64,000 bases of DNA from IMG/VR virus record IMGVR_UViG_3300018476_000013, positions 1-64,000 of that record. One strand, written 5' to 3'. The translations under genes and the position numbers were made by a program. The stretch is from a virus. The notes under the pieces are model-generated. The model worked only from the letters and a program-made list of their open reading frames with translations. It ran no database searches and was not told where the DNA came from. Below, piece by piece: positions 8,584 to 16,314 of the stretch. The first letter of the stretch is position 1. Each line of letters starts with the position of its first letter.

Positions 8584-8979
8584 TCACCGCCGGCAACGCC
8601 ACGATCGGCCGCCATGGGTGAACCGCTTTCCCTTGCCCCGACAGATGTCGTAGGCAACGGTCCTCACCTTGCGCTTCCTCTTAACCTCCGGCGGCTCTGC
8701 CGGCATGATGATTGGAGGCACAATGGTCTGTGTCGGAACTGGTTCTGCTTTAACCTGTTCTGATCTAGCTAACAAAGCAGACTGGAGGGCTTCCATGCCT
8801 GCCTTCTTTTGTAATTCGATGACCCGGATGCTATCCGACTTCGGCAATGGTTCGCCGTCATATGTCGCCACTGCGGGTGAAGCCACAACCGGTTCTGTCG
8901 TTGATCGCATCACGCCAAGTGTCAAGACCAGGGCTATTGCGGCAGCCCCGCCGAATGCTAATTTGATATGCATATTCAT
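8584..8979 (-). CDS. Membrane-anchored or secreted protein with Cys-containing C-terminus
   Basis: 131 residues. The N-terminus MNMHIKLAFGGAAAIALVLTLGV is a clear signal anchor. A Pro-rich linker leads to a basic end with YDICRGKGKRFTHGGRSWRCRR split by two Cys, which may form a disulfide in the periplasm. The gene starts four bases inside the end of the DNA polymerase gene. A short basic Cys end of this kind is seen in hypothetical proteins of rhizobial genomes; the function is not known. Confidence 0.6.
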   Translation of the reverse strand: MNMHIKLAFGGAAAIALVLTLGVMRSTTEPVVASPAVATYDGEPLPKSDSIRVIELQKKAGMEALQSALLARSEQVKAEPVPTQTIVPPIIMPAEPPEVKRKRKVRTVAYDICRGKGKRFTHGGRSWRCRR

Positions 8980-10841
8980 AACTCGATGTCTTCAACCTGT
9001 CCCCAATCCTTGCCGACACTCGTATCGACTTTCAACGGCACGGATAAGGAGACACAGTTCTGCATGATGTTTCGGATTTCCCGTGCTGCCTCGCGGCCCG
9101 CTTTACCACGTGGAATACTGAAGTCAAGTTCGTCATGCACTGTTAGGTGAGGAACACCAGTGACATCGAACACCCCCGACTCGGCAACTTCAACCATCGA
9201 TTTCTTCATGATGTCGGCTGCACTACCTTGGATGCGGGCATTCAGGGACTTGTGAAGGAATGCTCGTGATGCTCCTGGAAACTTGTGCGGCAAGATAAGA
9301 GGCGCAGCACCATTGGGCTGGTTCTTGATCCACATATTGAACCTTCGCTTACGCTGCAGCAATGTCCGGATCTCTCCATCAGCGCCGGCCATGTTGGATA
9401 ACAATTGAGACAACGGCCGGATGAATGGCGCCTGACCATGATACTTCTTCAGCAGCACCTCGGCTTTCGGAATGGTCAATCCCAACTGGGTTGCTAGCTT
9501 GGCCACCCCCTCACCATACGCCAATCCGAAATTGATTGTCTTGGCGAATTGCCGATCGATGCCGGTCATGGTCGCAATGACCTTGTGGAAGTCCGTGCTT
9601 GGATCATCGGTATATTGCCGGACCACTTTGTCTGCCCCTTTGAGGCCAGCACAGAAAGCATCATGGGCAATCAATCGATATTCGACTTGGCTGTAATCGG
9701 TCTTCAGCCATAGGTGATCCGCGTCTGGCAAAAATGCTGACCGGACTTTCTTCGACTCTTCAGTGCGGGTCGGAATGAACTGCATGTTCGGCAGTGATGA
9801 ACTGAAGCGGCCGGTAACCGTGCCACCCTGGTCGGACTTCAATTGATTGAATTGGGAATGAACCCGGCCTTCATGATGTCCCTCGAGGATGCAGCCGCGG
9901 AGGAAGGTGCCCCGCATCTTATCAAGCCATCTGATCCGGCGGACCTTTGCCGCGATCGGATGATCCACCTCGTCGAGTGATGTCGCCGTGAATGATGGCT
10001 TCTTGGTTTTCGGGGTCAACGGATAATCCAGCCCCAAGTGGTCAAAGACCTGGGCCACTGATGCTGCCGCCCATACGCTGACCTCGATGCCGGTCTGCCG
10101 CTTGATCTGTTTTATCAGGCTATTGTGTTCCTTCAGATAGTCCCGATCCAATTGTTCAGTGGCTTCCAGGTCAACCCGGACACCCCGCAGATGCATCCGC
10201 GCCAGGAGTTCTGTGAGCTTGCTCTCCATCAAGAACAAATCCCAAAGACCCTGCCGCTCCAATTCCTTTTTCTGTTTCGGAAATATCCGCAGGGGCAGGT
10301 CAACGTCGCCGCAAGCATAAGGACCAACGATGGTGGCTGGTGCCCGCGCGATATTGTTGCGGGGGTTCTTCTTGCCGAAGTGCTGGATCAGGTATGCATC
10401 AAGGTCATCGCCCTTTTTCTTTTCACCCAGATATTGCTCGCTGATCCGGTCCAGTGAAAACACGAACTGGTTCTCGTCGAGCAATGGTTCAGCGACCTGG
10501 ATGTCGTAGAATGGTCCGACGAATGGCACGCCTTCATGGATCAAGAAACCCAGGTCATAAACCAACCGTGCTCCGATCTTCGGCACCGGCAACTTTAATT
10601 GTTTGCCCAGCCAGCTAAAGACTTTCCGCTTGTCCAGGTTCGGCCCGATCCCATGGGCGACGGGAAGATATGCACGAAATCCTGCTTCAGTGCCGATGGC
10701 AACGCCGCAGATGTATCCGCCACGGTGGGGACCGGGGCCTCTCGTTTTCAAATCAGGATCGCTTGTTTCCAAATCGATGCCGATGGCCCCTTGACCCCGA
10801 AGGGAAGTGGGCAGCGTGTTCATGTCTAATACTAATGTCAT
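8976..10841 (-). CDS. DNA polymerase I-like family A DNA polymerase with 3'-5' exonuclease domain
   Basis: 621 residues from the ATG at 10841. Exonuclease: D23 and E25 in GIDLETSDPD, then LVYDLGFL and a third motif YACGDVDLPLRI. Polymerase: motif A DYSQVEYR (D382), motif B RQFAKTINFGLAYGEG and motif C VHDE (D570). There is no 5'-3' exonuclease domain, as usual for phage replicative family A enzymes. It most likely replicates the phage genome with the PrimPol/helicase at 34.6-37.0 kb. A TTGTCT-N16-TACCCT promoter ends seven bases before the ATG, and no Shine-Dalgarno sequence is seen, so the message may be leaderless. Confidence 0.93.
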   Translation of the reverse strand: MTLVLDMNTLPTSLRGQGAIGIDLETSDPDLKTRGPGPHRGGYICGVAIGTEAGFRAYLPVAHGIGPNLDKRKVFSWLGKQLKLPVPKIGARLVYDLGFLIHEGVPFVGPFYDIQVAEPLLDENQFVFSLDRISEQYLGEKKKGDDLDAYLIQHFGKKNPRNNIARAPATIVGPYACGDVDLPLRIFPKQKKELERQGLWDLFLMESKLTELLARMHLRGVRVDLEATEQLDRDYLKEHNSLIKQIKRQTGIEVSVWAAASVAQVFDHLGLDYPLTPKTKKPSFTATSLDEVDHPIAAKVRRIRWLDKMRGTFLRGCILEGHHEGRVHSQFNQLKSDQGGTVTGRFSSSLPNMQFIPTRTEESKKVRSAFLPDADHLWLKTDYSQVEYRLIAHDAFCAGLKGADKVVRQYTDDPSTDFHKVIATMTGIDRQFAKTINFGLAYGEGVAKLATQLGLTIPKAEVLLKKYHGQAPFIRPLSQLLSNMAGADGEIRTLLQRKRRFNMWIKNQPNGAAPLILPHKFPGASRAFLHKSLNARIQGSAADIMKKSMVEVAESGVFDVTGVPHLTVHDELDFSIPRGKAGREAAREIRNIMQNCVSLSVPLKVDTSVGKDWGQVEDIEL

Positions 10842-10953
10842 GGCGGGAGGGTACACTGATTTGGAGTGAAGACAACAAAAAGGGTGTTTACTTTCCACAA
10901 TACTTTACCTAACAACTTTTAACTTGTTGATCTCAGAGGAGAAAGAAACGAAA
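10842..10953. promoter_or_regulatory. Divergent promoter region between DNA polymerase and 10954 gene
   Basis: On the - strand, -35 TTGTCT (10870-10875) and -10 TACCCT (10848-10853) are spaced 16 bp and share TCAGTGTA with the promoter of the SNF2-like gene near 24.86 kb. On the + strand, TTTACT (10887-10892) is followed by CTTTACCTAA (10903-10912), a diverged copy of the early promoter module. AGGAG at 10936 serves the + strand gene. Confidence 0.55.
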
Positions 10954-11175
10954 ATGACGACGCTGAAATCTCAAGCTAGGAAAATTACCATCCTCACGAA
11001 AGAAAATCCCCGGCGTCCGAAATCGGCTGCCTTCAAATTTTTCACGGCCCTCGAACAGTCCAAGACCGTCGGGGAATATCTGAAGAAGTTTGAACGGGAT
11101 AAAAAGAAGCGCCGGGATGCTGGGCTCTGGATGAACACCAGCAAGCGCCAGGGCTTCATCAAGTTGGCAGGCTGA
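10954..11175 (+). CDS. Small basic protein, paralogue of the C-terminal domain of the 20907 gene
   Basis: 73 residues from the ATG after AGAGGAGAAAGAAACGAAA. KITILTKENPRR, a central VGEYLKKF and the end GLWMNTSKRQGFIKLAG line up with KITLLVEDNPRR, IREYLAKF and GQWLSNTKRDKFVRVG at the C-terminus of the protein at 20907-21506. The domain is about 65 residues, basic and helical with a conserved Trp, and could bind nucleic acid. It is a one-gene unit with its own promoter and terminator. No named family is recognised. Confidence 0.7.
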   Translation: MTTLKSQARKITILTKENPRRPKSAAFKFFTALEQSKTVGEYLKKFERDKKKRRDAGLWMNTSKRQGFIKLAG

Positions 11176-11200
11176 TCTAACATTATCCCGACCACCGAAA

Positions 11201-11230
11201 AGAGGTCCCTTCACCGGGGCCTCTTTTTTT
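11201..11230 (+). terminator. Rho-independent terminator
   Basis: AGAGGTCCC (11201-11209) pairs with GGGGCCTCT (11216-11224), nine pairs with one G-U, six-base loop, then a run of T to 11230. It ends the single-gene unit at 10954. Confidence 0.85.
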
Positions 11231-11235
11231 GTTTG

Positions 11236-11269
11236 TTGACTAAGTGAAGGGAAATATTTACTGGTAAGG
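11236..11269 (+). promoter_or_regulatory. Early promoter module copy
   Basis: TTGACT (11236-11241), then AAGTGAAGGGAAATA, then TTTACTGGTAAG (11258-11269). Same layout as the other copies, with the GAAGGG element lying between the boxes here. It precedes the gene at 11294. Confidence 0.6.
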
Positions 11270-11293
11270 ACATCACCAACCAGGAGAACCCCC

Positions 11294-11497
11294 GTGATCA
11301 TCCAATCTAAATATGACTTGTTCACCGATCTGACCTTTGTGGATCATGACACCGACCAATCCCTGACTGGCGTGATTTCTGAAATCATTGCCTCTGACTG
11401 CCTGCCCCCATCCTGGGGCCTCTATTACACTGTGGATCTCCCCAATGGGGACCAATACTCAGTTGAAGAAATCACCATGCGTGGCTCCAAAAAATAA
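11294..11497 (+). CDS. Hypothetical protein
   Basis: 67 residues, GTG start preceded by CAGGAG. The sequence (MIIQSKYDLFTDLTFVDHDT ... WGLYYTVDLPNGDQYSVEEI) suggests a small beta-rich domain, similar in flavour to SH3-like or translational-regulator-sized phage proteins. It stands alone behind one early promoter module and before the next. No family is recognised. Confidence 0.6.
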   Translation: MIIQSKYDLFTDLTFVDHDTDQSLTGVISEIIASDCLPPSWGLYYTVDLPNGDQYSVEEITMRGSKK

Positions 11498-11532
11498 TCC
11501 AAAAAATCCCTTCATCCCATGGGGTGAAGGGG

Positions 11533-11565
11533 TTTACTTTCCTAGTGGAAGGCCTTACCTGTAAG
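11533..11565 (+). promoter_or_regulatory. Early promoter module copy
   Basis: TGAAGGGG then TTTACT (11533-11538), 15 bases, CTTACCTGTAAG (11554-11565). An imperfect hairpin (CCCTTCATCCC with GGGGTGAAGGG, about 11510-11533) overlaps its left side and may weakly terminate the upstream unit. Confidence 0.7.
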
Positions 11566-11588
11566 TGATCAACCAACGGAGAACGATC

Positions 11589-11741
11589 ATGAGAACCAGG
11601 AACCTTCAGCTAAACCTGCCCCAACAGCAGCCCACCGAGAGATGCTGTTATCAGTGCCAGCAGCCCACCCAGTATTTCCTGTGCAATGAGTGCAGTGAAA
11701 GGGAGAGGGAACTTTCCAGGCAACCCCTTCCCTTCAGATAA
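11589..11741 (+). CDS. Small zinc-ribbon-like protein
   Basis: 50 residues. Cys residues at 19, 20, 23, 32 and 35 give C-x2/3-C ... C-x2-C spacing (CCYQC and CNEC), a compact zinc knuckle. The N-terminus is Gln/Pro-rich and the C-terminus charged (SERERELSRQ). ACGGAGAACGATC precedes the ATG. It is the first gene behind a module promoter and is followed by the gene at 11753. A nucleic-acid or protein-binding role is possible but not shown. Confidence 0.6.
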   Translation: MRTRNLQLNLPQQQPTERCCYQCQQPTQYFLCNECSERERELSRQPLPFR

Positions 11742-11752
11742 GGAATGATCAG

Positions 11753-11941
11753 ATGACCACCACCCAAAAAATCGAAAGATTGACGGCCCATATTGAAGTC
11801 ATCCGTTTTGGTCTTCCTTATGCCATCAGCCACGCCCAGTCAGTTCTGTTCCTTAACCAGATTTCCCGTTTGGAACGCCAGCGGAAGAAGTTGATCATGG
11901 AGCAGGTTGAAGGAACCACCATTGATCAATTGTGGAAATGA
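11753..11941 (+). CDS. Small helical hypothetical protein
   Basis: 62 residues (MTTTQKIERLTAHIEVIRFG ... FLNQISRLERQRKKLIMEQV). It is predicted mostly helical, with a heptad-like region over residues 30-50, so it may dimerise. The start follows AAGGAATGATCAG, and the gene is eleven bases from its upstream neighbour, probably one transcript. No family is recognised. Confidence 0.6.
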   Translation: MTTTQKIERLTAHIEVIRFGLPYAISHAQSVLFLNQISRLERQRKKLIMEQVEGTTIDQLWK

Positions 11942-11964
11942 TCAATTATTTTGAAGTGAAGGGG

Positions 11965-11997
11965 TTTACTTCCCTAGTGGATGGGCTTACAGGTAAG
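11965..11997 (+). promoter_or_regulatory. Early promoter module copy before the amidoligase operon
   Basis: GAAGTGAAGGGG, TTTACT (11965-11970), 15 bases, CTTACAGGTAAG (11986-11997). The 18 bases GGTAAGTCCATCGAAACA at its right end recur exactly at the copy near 37.4 kb, so the two share a transcribed leader. Confidence 0.75.
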
Positions 11998-12029
11998 TCC
12001 ATCGAAACACCCCAGACGGAGATTTGATT

Positions 12030-13055
12030 ATGGCTTCGGTACTTAGACAACTCCAGGCAGAGTGGAACGCGTTGGTTCCTGCAGCCCAGGCCCGTGGCAT
12101 CCGCCGCGTTAAGCTCCTGGGTCAGGGGGACATCCTGCGGGCACCCCTGGAGACCATTGCATATCGTCGCGCCAAGCTTGAATGGCTGCGGTCGTTGCTC
12201 GGTGGTTCCAGCCTGGCTGGCCTTGATGGTTTGCAGTTCGGTGTGGAGATCGAGGTGATCCTGCCCCGTGGCATGTCCCGCCGGGAAGCAGCAGCCAAGA
12301 TCACGGCGGCAGGTGTTGAATGCCACGAGGAATTGTATGGTCACACCACCCCCGCTGGTAAGTGGAAAGTGGTTACGGATGGTTCCTTGGGCTATGAACA
12401 AGGTGCAGAATTCGTGTCCCCTCCCCTTCGGGGTGAGGATGGGTTCAGGCAGATGCGGATTGTCTGTGATGCCCTGACGGCCATGAATGCCAGGATCACG
12501 GCCAAGTGTGGTTTCCATGTTCATGTGGATGTCGGCACTGAGCCGGTGGATTTTTTCAAGAACCTGGTTCGTTTGTATGCTTCGGCAGAAACCACGATCG
12601 ACAAGTTCATGCCGGCATCCCGCCGGGGTTCGGTCAACCCGTTCTGCCAGCCCACCCGGATCAACGATGCAGCCCTGACTGCAGCCACCAACATTCAGCA
12701 GGTGGCCACGGCCATTGGCCAGGACAACACCCGGGCACATGCCCGTAGTTCTCGTCGGTATCGCAAACTGAACCTGCAGTGCTTCTTCGTTTATGGCACG
12801 GTGGAATTCCGCCAGCATGGTGGAACATGTGACGCCCAGAAGGCAGCCAACTGGGTCCGCTTGTGCCTGCGCATGGTGCTGACGGCACGGGCCGGAGAAA
12901 AGACTGTGACCACGGTCGATGAATTGCTGGAGACGGTGGGTGCCGATGAAGCTGAGAAGGCATACTTCAGCAGCCGGGTGAACTACTTCAACCGGGCGGA
13001 AAATTTCGATCGGTTGTCGGATGCCAACTTCATTAATCGTCGGAGGCCAGTGTAA
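12030..13055 (+). CDS. Amidoligase family protein (COOH-NH2 ligase fold)
   Basis: 341 residues from the ATG with GGAG ten bases upstream. The pattern is that of the amidoligase family (PF12224), related to glutamine synthetase and gamma-glutamylcysteine ligase: FGVEIEV with E73 and E75 as likely metal ligands, a Gly-rich TDGSLGYEQGAEFVSPPL segment, CGFHVHVDV, and RYRKLNLQ...GTVEFRQHGGT. Such enzymes use ATP to form an amide or isopeptide bond. The next gene, joined by a TAATG overlap, is a gamma-glutamylcyclotransferase-like enzyme; this pairing is known from phages and suggests one makes and the other removes or recycles a gamma-glutamyl-type link. The substrate is unknown. Confidence 0.85.
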   Translation: MASVLRQLQAEWNALVPAAQARGIRRVKLLGQGDILRAPLETIAYRRAKLEWLRSLLGGSSLAGLDGLQFGVEIEVILPRGMSRREAAAKITAAGVECHEELYGHTTPAGKWKVVTDGSLGYEQGAEFVSPPLRGEDGFRQMRIVCDALTAMNARITAKCGFHVHVDVGTEPVDFFKNLVRLYASAETTIDKFMPASRRGSVNPFCQPTRINDAALTAATNIQQVATAIGQDNTRAHARSSRRYRKLNLQCFFVYGTVEFRQHGGTCDAQKAANWVRLCLRMVLTARAGEKTVTTVDELLETVGADEAEKAYFSSRVNYFNRAENFDRLSDANFINRRRPV

Positions 13056-13657
13056 TGGCTAAGATCAAAGTACCACGCCAACGCATTCAGAAGGGTCGGA
13101 CGAAAGTCCGGCCCTACAAGGCCCTGATGTGGTCGTATGGCTCGAACTGCAACATTGAACAGATGAAGCGCCGTTGTCCCAACGCGACACCAGTCGACAA
13201 ATTGCTGATCACGGGCACTTCCCTGGTTTTCCGGGGTGTGGCAGATGTGGTCATCAAGCCAGGTGTTGCAGCACCTGGGGCGTTGTGGAGGATCACTCGT
13301 GAGTGCGAGCAGTCCCTCGATTACTATGAGGGGATCGGCACCGGGCTTTATATGAAAAGGTTCTTCACGATCAACATCGATGGTCGGCCGGAAGAAGTTC
13401 TGTTCTACCAGATGAAAATGTCGGATGGTGTGATGCCGCCAACTGAAGCGTATGTTGAAACCATCGCGCGGGGTTACCACGATTTCGATATCGACCTGGA
13501 CTACCTGAACCGCGCACTAATGGAGTCGTGGAATGACAAGGAGGTTACACCCGTACTGAAGGAGCGCCATGTCAAAAGAGGCAAGCCGAAACTGGCAAGG
13601 GAAGTGAATGAATTTTTCTTGACAGAAGATGACTTACGTGAAGCGGGGGCTGTATGA
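13055..13657 (+). CDS. Gamma-glutamylcyclotransferase-like (AIG2/GGCT) protein
   Basis: 200 residues. The N-terminal substrate loop is YGSN (Y28-N31) and the likely catalytic Glu is E92 in LDYYEGIG, the spacing seen in GGCT. This fold cleaves gamma-glutamyl amines by making 5-oxoproline. The start overlaps the stop of the amidoligase gene, so the two are co-translated and most likely work on the same compound. The C-terminal 50 residues (after WNDKEVTPVLKERHVKRG) are basic and lie outside the usual domain. Confidence 0.85.
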   Translation: MAKIKVPRQRIQKGRTKVRPYKALMWSYGSNCNIEQMKRRCPNATPVDKLLITGTSLVFRGVADVVIKPGVAAPGALWRITRECEQSLDYYEGIGTGLYMKRFFTINIDGRPEEVLFYQMKMSDGVMPPTEAYVETIARGYHDFDIDLDYLNRALMESWNDKEVTPVLKERHVKRGKPKLAREVNEFFLTEDDLREAGAV

Positions 13658-13683
13658 TGTCCCAACCAAAATGGAGAAGCGAG

Positions 13684-13914
13684 ATGATTAAAGTTCGGTA
13701 CGACGATCAAGAGATCCAGGCCAAAGATGCCATTGGTGTGGTCGCAGCAATGCAACGGCAGTCGATGTTTGATCAGGGTCGGTCACTTGCTGACTTCATG
13801 TTGAAGATGGCTGTGCAATCGAAGACGGCATCCGGCAAAGACATCCGGGCGACCAACCCCAAGGAATTCATTGATGACCTGATCAAGGCAGGATTGCTGG
13901 AGAAGATTGGATGA
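13684..13914 (+). CDS. Hypothetical protein
   Basis: 76 residues from MIKVRYDDQEIQ, chosen because GGAGAAGCGAG stands right before this ATG; an ATG at 13654 in the same frame overlaps the upstream stop and is the alternative. The middle is helical (GVVAAMQRQSMFDQGRSLAD), ending in DDLIKAGLLEKIG. It overlaps the next gene by four bases. No family is recognised; it belongs to the amidoligase operon by position. Confidence 0.6.
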   Translation: MIKVRYDDQEIQAKDAIGVVAAMQRQSMFDQGRSLADFMLKMAVQSKTASGKDIRATNPKEFIDDLIKAGLLEKIG

Positions 13915-14144
13915 AGAAAGATCCGGCCCTCCGGGAAGAATTGATTGAGGCCCTATCTTATATGGTCACCCGAGATCTGCCCCCGAAAATAACGGAGGCA
14001 GATCGGCGGGCCGGGTTGGCGAATATCTATTTGATAGCCGCCACAACTGGAAACTCAGAAGAATGGCCAGGCATCTGGAAAGAGGTGATGGAGAAAACCG
14101 GTTGCCTCAGTTGGGCTGAGACCATGAAAAAAGGATTGAACTGA
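13911..14144 (+). CDS. Hypothetical helical protein
   Basis: 77 residues (MKKDPALREELIEALSYMVT ...), all helix-forming, with a single Cys. It starts four bases inside the upstream gene and ends in an ATGA-type overlap with the next, so it is translationally coupled within the 12.0-15.4 kb operon. No family is recognised. Confidence 0.6.
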   Translation: MKKDPALREELIEALSYMVTRDLPPKITEADRRAGLANIYLIAATTGNSEEWPGIWKEVMEKTGCLSWAETMKKGLN

Positions 14145-14314
14145 TGAGACTCGGTAATGAGATGGCCAAGCATTGGTTCAGCCTGCCACTTGCCTTGCGT
14201 AAACGCTGGTGGGAAGAAACCGAATACGGCAAGAAAGAACCGAGTGACGAATTGAAACAAGCGGTGCAAGCGGTCATCGATGCCCGTGATCCCCCAATGA
14301 TAGGAGAGGACTAA
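14144..14314 (+). CDS. Small hypothetical protein
   Basis: 56 residues (MRLGNEMAKHWFSLPLALRK, RWWEETEYGKKEPSDELKQA ...). Both ends overlap the flanking genes by one base of a TGATG/TAATG junction, which strongly supports it as a real gene in the operon. Three Trp residues in the first half and an amphipathic second half are the only notable features. Confidence 0.6.
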   Translation: MRLGNEMAKHWFSLPLALRKRWWEETEYGKKEPSDELKQAVQAVIDARDPPMIGED

Positions 14315-14736
14315 TGAGCGATGACTGCTTGCCAGACTGCATGATGCCTGATGGTGGTCAATGCTGCGCTGGCTACACAAAGCAACGCCAGCGCAACGAG
14401 GCGCTGGAGGCGGACGGTCGCGAAGCCACCCGTCTACTGGACCTTTGGTCTGAAATCCCCGGCGCTGAAGACTTTGCACCATATCAAGACACAATGGCGT
14501 TTCTTGGCAAGCCAAACAGTGTTGGCTGGGTTTGGGCGCGTGAGGTTCGAAAGGAGCGAGACTTTGATAAGGAACAAGCTCGTCAGCGTGATCTAGCAAT
14601 GCAGTGCGTTTGCGAAGCCGAAGAACGTGAGCAAGCAGCACATGCCAGCATCGAGGCGCTGAAGGCGGTGCTGCGGGAGATCGTCATATACAACGACAAT
14701 ATCGCCAAGACCATCCGCGCCGCGCTTGTCCCTTGA
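14314..14736 (+). CDS. Hypothetical protein with Cys-rich N-terminus and C-terminal coiled coil
   Basis: 140 residues. Four Cys in the first 18 residues (MSDDCLPDCMMPDGGQCC) could bind a metal. The C-terminal 60 residues (EQARQRDLAMQCVCEAEERE, then a leucine-containing helix) look like a coiled coil. AGGAGAGGACTA precedes the ATG, and the start overlaps the previous stop. Function unknown. Confidence 0.6.
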   Translation: MSDDCLPDCMMPDGGQCCAGYTKQRQRNEALEADGREATRLLDLWSEIPGAEDFAPYQDTMAFLGKPNSVGWVWAREVRKERDFDKEQARQRDLAMQCVCEAEEREQAAHASIEALKAVLREIVIYNDNIAKTIRAALVP

Positions 14737-14784
14737 ATTCGTCGGCGGGATCGCCAAACGCGCACTACCAAAGGAGAATTGAAC

Positions 14785-15018
14785 ATGAGGATAAAATTGT
14801 TTGTGGTGCTGGCATTGATCCTAGCATCTGATGCAGCAATGGCGCAACAGAAAACCTTCCGCAATTCGATGGGTCAGACAACTGGCCGGTCGGTGACCAA
14901 CGGAAACCAGACTACATTCTATGATCACATGGGACGCAACACCGGCAGGGCAGTGACCAACAATGCCGGCACGGTGGTCTATGACAATATGGGCCGGCAA
15001 ACAGGGAGCATCAAATGA
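14785..15018 (+). CDS. Secreted repeat protein
   Basis: 77 residues from the ATG behind AAGGAGAATTGAAC. MRIKLFVVLALILASDAAMA is a signal peptide with an A-M-A cleavage site. The mature part is three tandem copies of a 19-20-residue unit with core (F/Y)-x3-MG(Q/R)xTGR(S/A)VTN, predicted as short beta hairpins. It would act in the periplasm or outside. Similar MGR-x-TGR repeats occur in many proteobacterial secreted proteins of unknown role. It overlaps the next gene by four bases. Confidence 0.7.
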   Translation: MRIKLFVVLALILASDAAMAQQKTFRNSMGQTTGRSVTNGNQTTFYDHMGRNTGRAVTNNAGTVVYDNMGRQTGSIK

Positions 15019-15311
15019 GCATCGTTATTGATTTCAAGAAAGCTGTAGAGGCAGGTGACGCCAAACTAGCCGAGTATGTTAGTGACTCGTTTGATCTGTA
15101 TCGTGAGAGCCAAGAGGAATACATCACTGCCGCAACGACGAAGCGGGGCCTGACTCAGGTCCAGGCAGAAAGATCTTTTGGTTGGATAATCCGAACCGCT
15201 GCCCAGAATGAAAACCAACGATGGTTGGTCGATGTGATGCTGGCAAAGCCGGACATCACGAAGAAAGAACTGTTTGAAGCCATGAAGGAATATTTAAAAA
15301 GGGGTATTTAA
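15015..15311 (+). CDS. Hypothetical protein
   Basis: 98 residues, helical and charged (MSIVIDFKKAVEAGDAKLAE ... LFEAMKEYLKRGI). A conserved-looking core RGLTQVQAERSFGWIIRTA lies near residue 45. It begins by an ATGA overlap with the secreted repeat gene and is followed after three bases by a 37-residue gene. No family is recognised. Confidence 0.6.
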   Translation: MSIVIDFKKAVEAGDAKLAEYVSDSFDLYRESQEEYITAATTKRGLTQVQAERSFGWIIRTAAQNENQRWLVDVMLAKPDITKKELFEAMKEYLKRGI

Positions 15312-15313
15312 AA

Positions 15314-15427
15314 ATGAAGCTGCCCCGGGTTAATCATTGGATTGGTCTTCAGTTCGGGAAGTGGTATGTCTTCTGGGCGTGGGGCCGGCTGAACATTTCA
15401 AAGCAGTATCCCCATACTGAAAATTAG
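15314..15427 (+). CDS. Very small aromatic-rich peptide
   Basis: 37 residues (MKLPRVNHWIGLQFGKWYVF, then WAWGRLNISKQY...). Four Trp and three other aromatic residues in a short span could associate with a membrane. There is no clear ribosome-binding site; translation may depend on coupling from the gene that ends at 15311. Real-gene status is uncertain. Confidence 0.35.
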   Translation: MKLPRVNHWIGLQFGKWYVFWAWGRLNISKQYPHTEN

Positions 15428-15445
15428 AAACCCAGGAGAATCCTC

Positions 15446-16201
15446 GTGAAGAAAATCTTAATGGCCACCGCTTTACTTGCTTTGGCGGCAGCACCTGCAT
15501 CTGCTGCTGTCATCGATACATTCGCCGTCACTGACTCGACTAGCACCCTGACGCTGTCGGCCGTGGTCCCCGGCGGCAATCAACCCCTGAACAACCCTTG
15601 CTTGATCTGCGGCACGCAGCAGCCGCAACAGCCGACAGGGTTCGGCTATAATAACTTCCAAGCCCAAGGCAACATCAGCGATTATCTGATGTTCTCGACG
15701 GCGACGGTTGGCGGCTCGCTTGCCCAGGATACCTTGGGCACCGGTTACCAGGTTGGTGATGGTTCGATCCTGCGCGCGTATCTGTTGGCGCAAGCATCGG
15801 GCACCACTTTCTCGGTTGGCATTGATGTCAATCAGACCAATGTCGCACAGACACTGGAGTCGTTTTACTTCCTGAACCTGACGGACCGCACGGTGCTGGC
15901 ATCCTATTCGCCGGGACCTGGCGGCACGCCATTGCCGGCGCCGAACAACGGCACTGGCTATCCGGACTACACGCTGAGTGGTTTCAACATTGACCGTGGT
16001 GATATTTCTGCGGGTGATGAAATCATTTTCTTCGCCCGTTGGTCAGGCGCCAATGACGGACCGGAAAGCTTTTTCCTCGTCGCCAATCCGGTTGCCGCGG
16101 TGCCTGAACTGTCTACATGGTTCATGATGATCCTCGGATTTGCTGGTTGTGGATTGATGGCCTACCGCAAGCGGGACGGCCTCAACTTCCGGGCGGTGTA
16201 A
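15446..16201 (+). CDS. Secreted protein with PEP-CTERM-type sorting signal
   Basis: 251 residues. A signal peptide (MKKILMATALLALAAAPASA) is followed by a beta-rich, Thr/Gly/Ser-rich domain with two close Cys (NPCLICG). At the C-terminus come VPELSTW (219-225), a hydrophobic segment of about 17 residues (FMMILGFAGCGLMAY) and basic RKRDG: the tripartite signal recognised by exosortase in Gram-negative bacteria. The PELSTW variant is typical of Bradyrhizobium-like hosts, so the phage product would be processed by host machinery and released or anchored at the cell surface. An AGGAG site lies eight bases before the GTG at 15446. A strong terminator follows. Confidence 0.8.
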   Translation: MKKILMATALLALAAAPASAAVIDTFAVTDSTSTLTLSAVVPGGNQPLNNPCLICGTQQPQQPTGFGYNNFQAQGNISDYLMFSTATVGGSLAQDTLGTGYQVGDGSILRAYLLAQASGTTFSVGIDVNQTNVAQTLESFYFLNLTDRTVLASYSPGPGGTPLPAPNNGTGYPDYTLSGFNIDRGDISAGDEIIFFARWSGANDGPESFFLVANPVAAVPELSTWFMMILGFAGCGLMAYRKRDGLNFRAV

Positions 16202-16250
16202 AAAGTTAAGGCAAGGTATTTCTTGTCAGGGAGCATCTTGCTTTAAGGGA

Positions 16251-16288
16251 AGAGGGGGACATGCCGCACGCATGTTCCCCTCTTTTTT
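16251..16288 (+). terminator. Strong rho-independent terminator
   Basis: AGAGGGGGACATGC (16251-16264) pairs with GCATGTTCCCCTCT (16270-16283): 14 pairs with one G-U, five-base loop, then six T. It closes the operon that begins with the amidoligase and ends with the PEP-CTERM-type gene. Confidence 0.9.
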
Positions 16289-16314
16289 ACCTTCAAAAAA
16301 GTGAAGTGAAGGGG

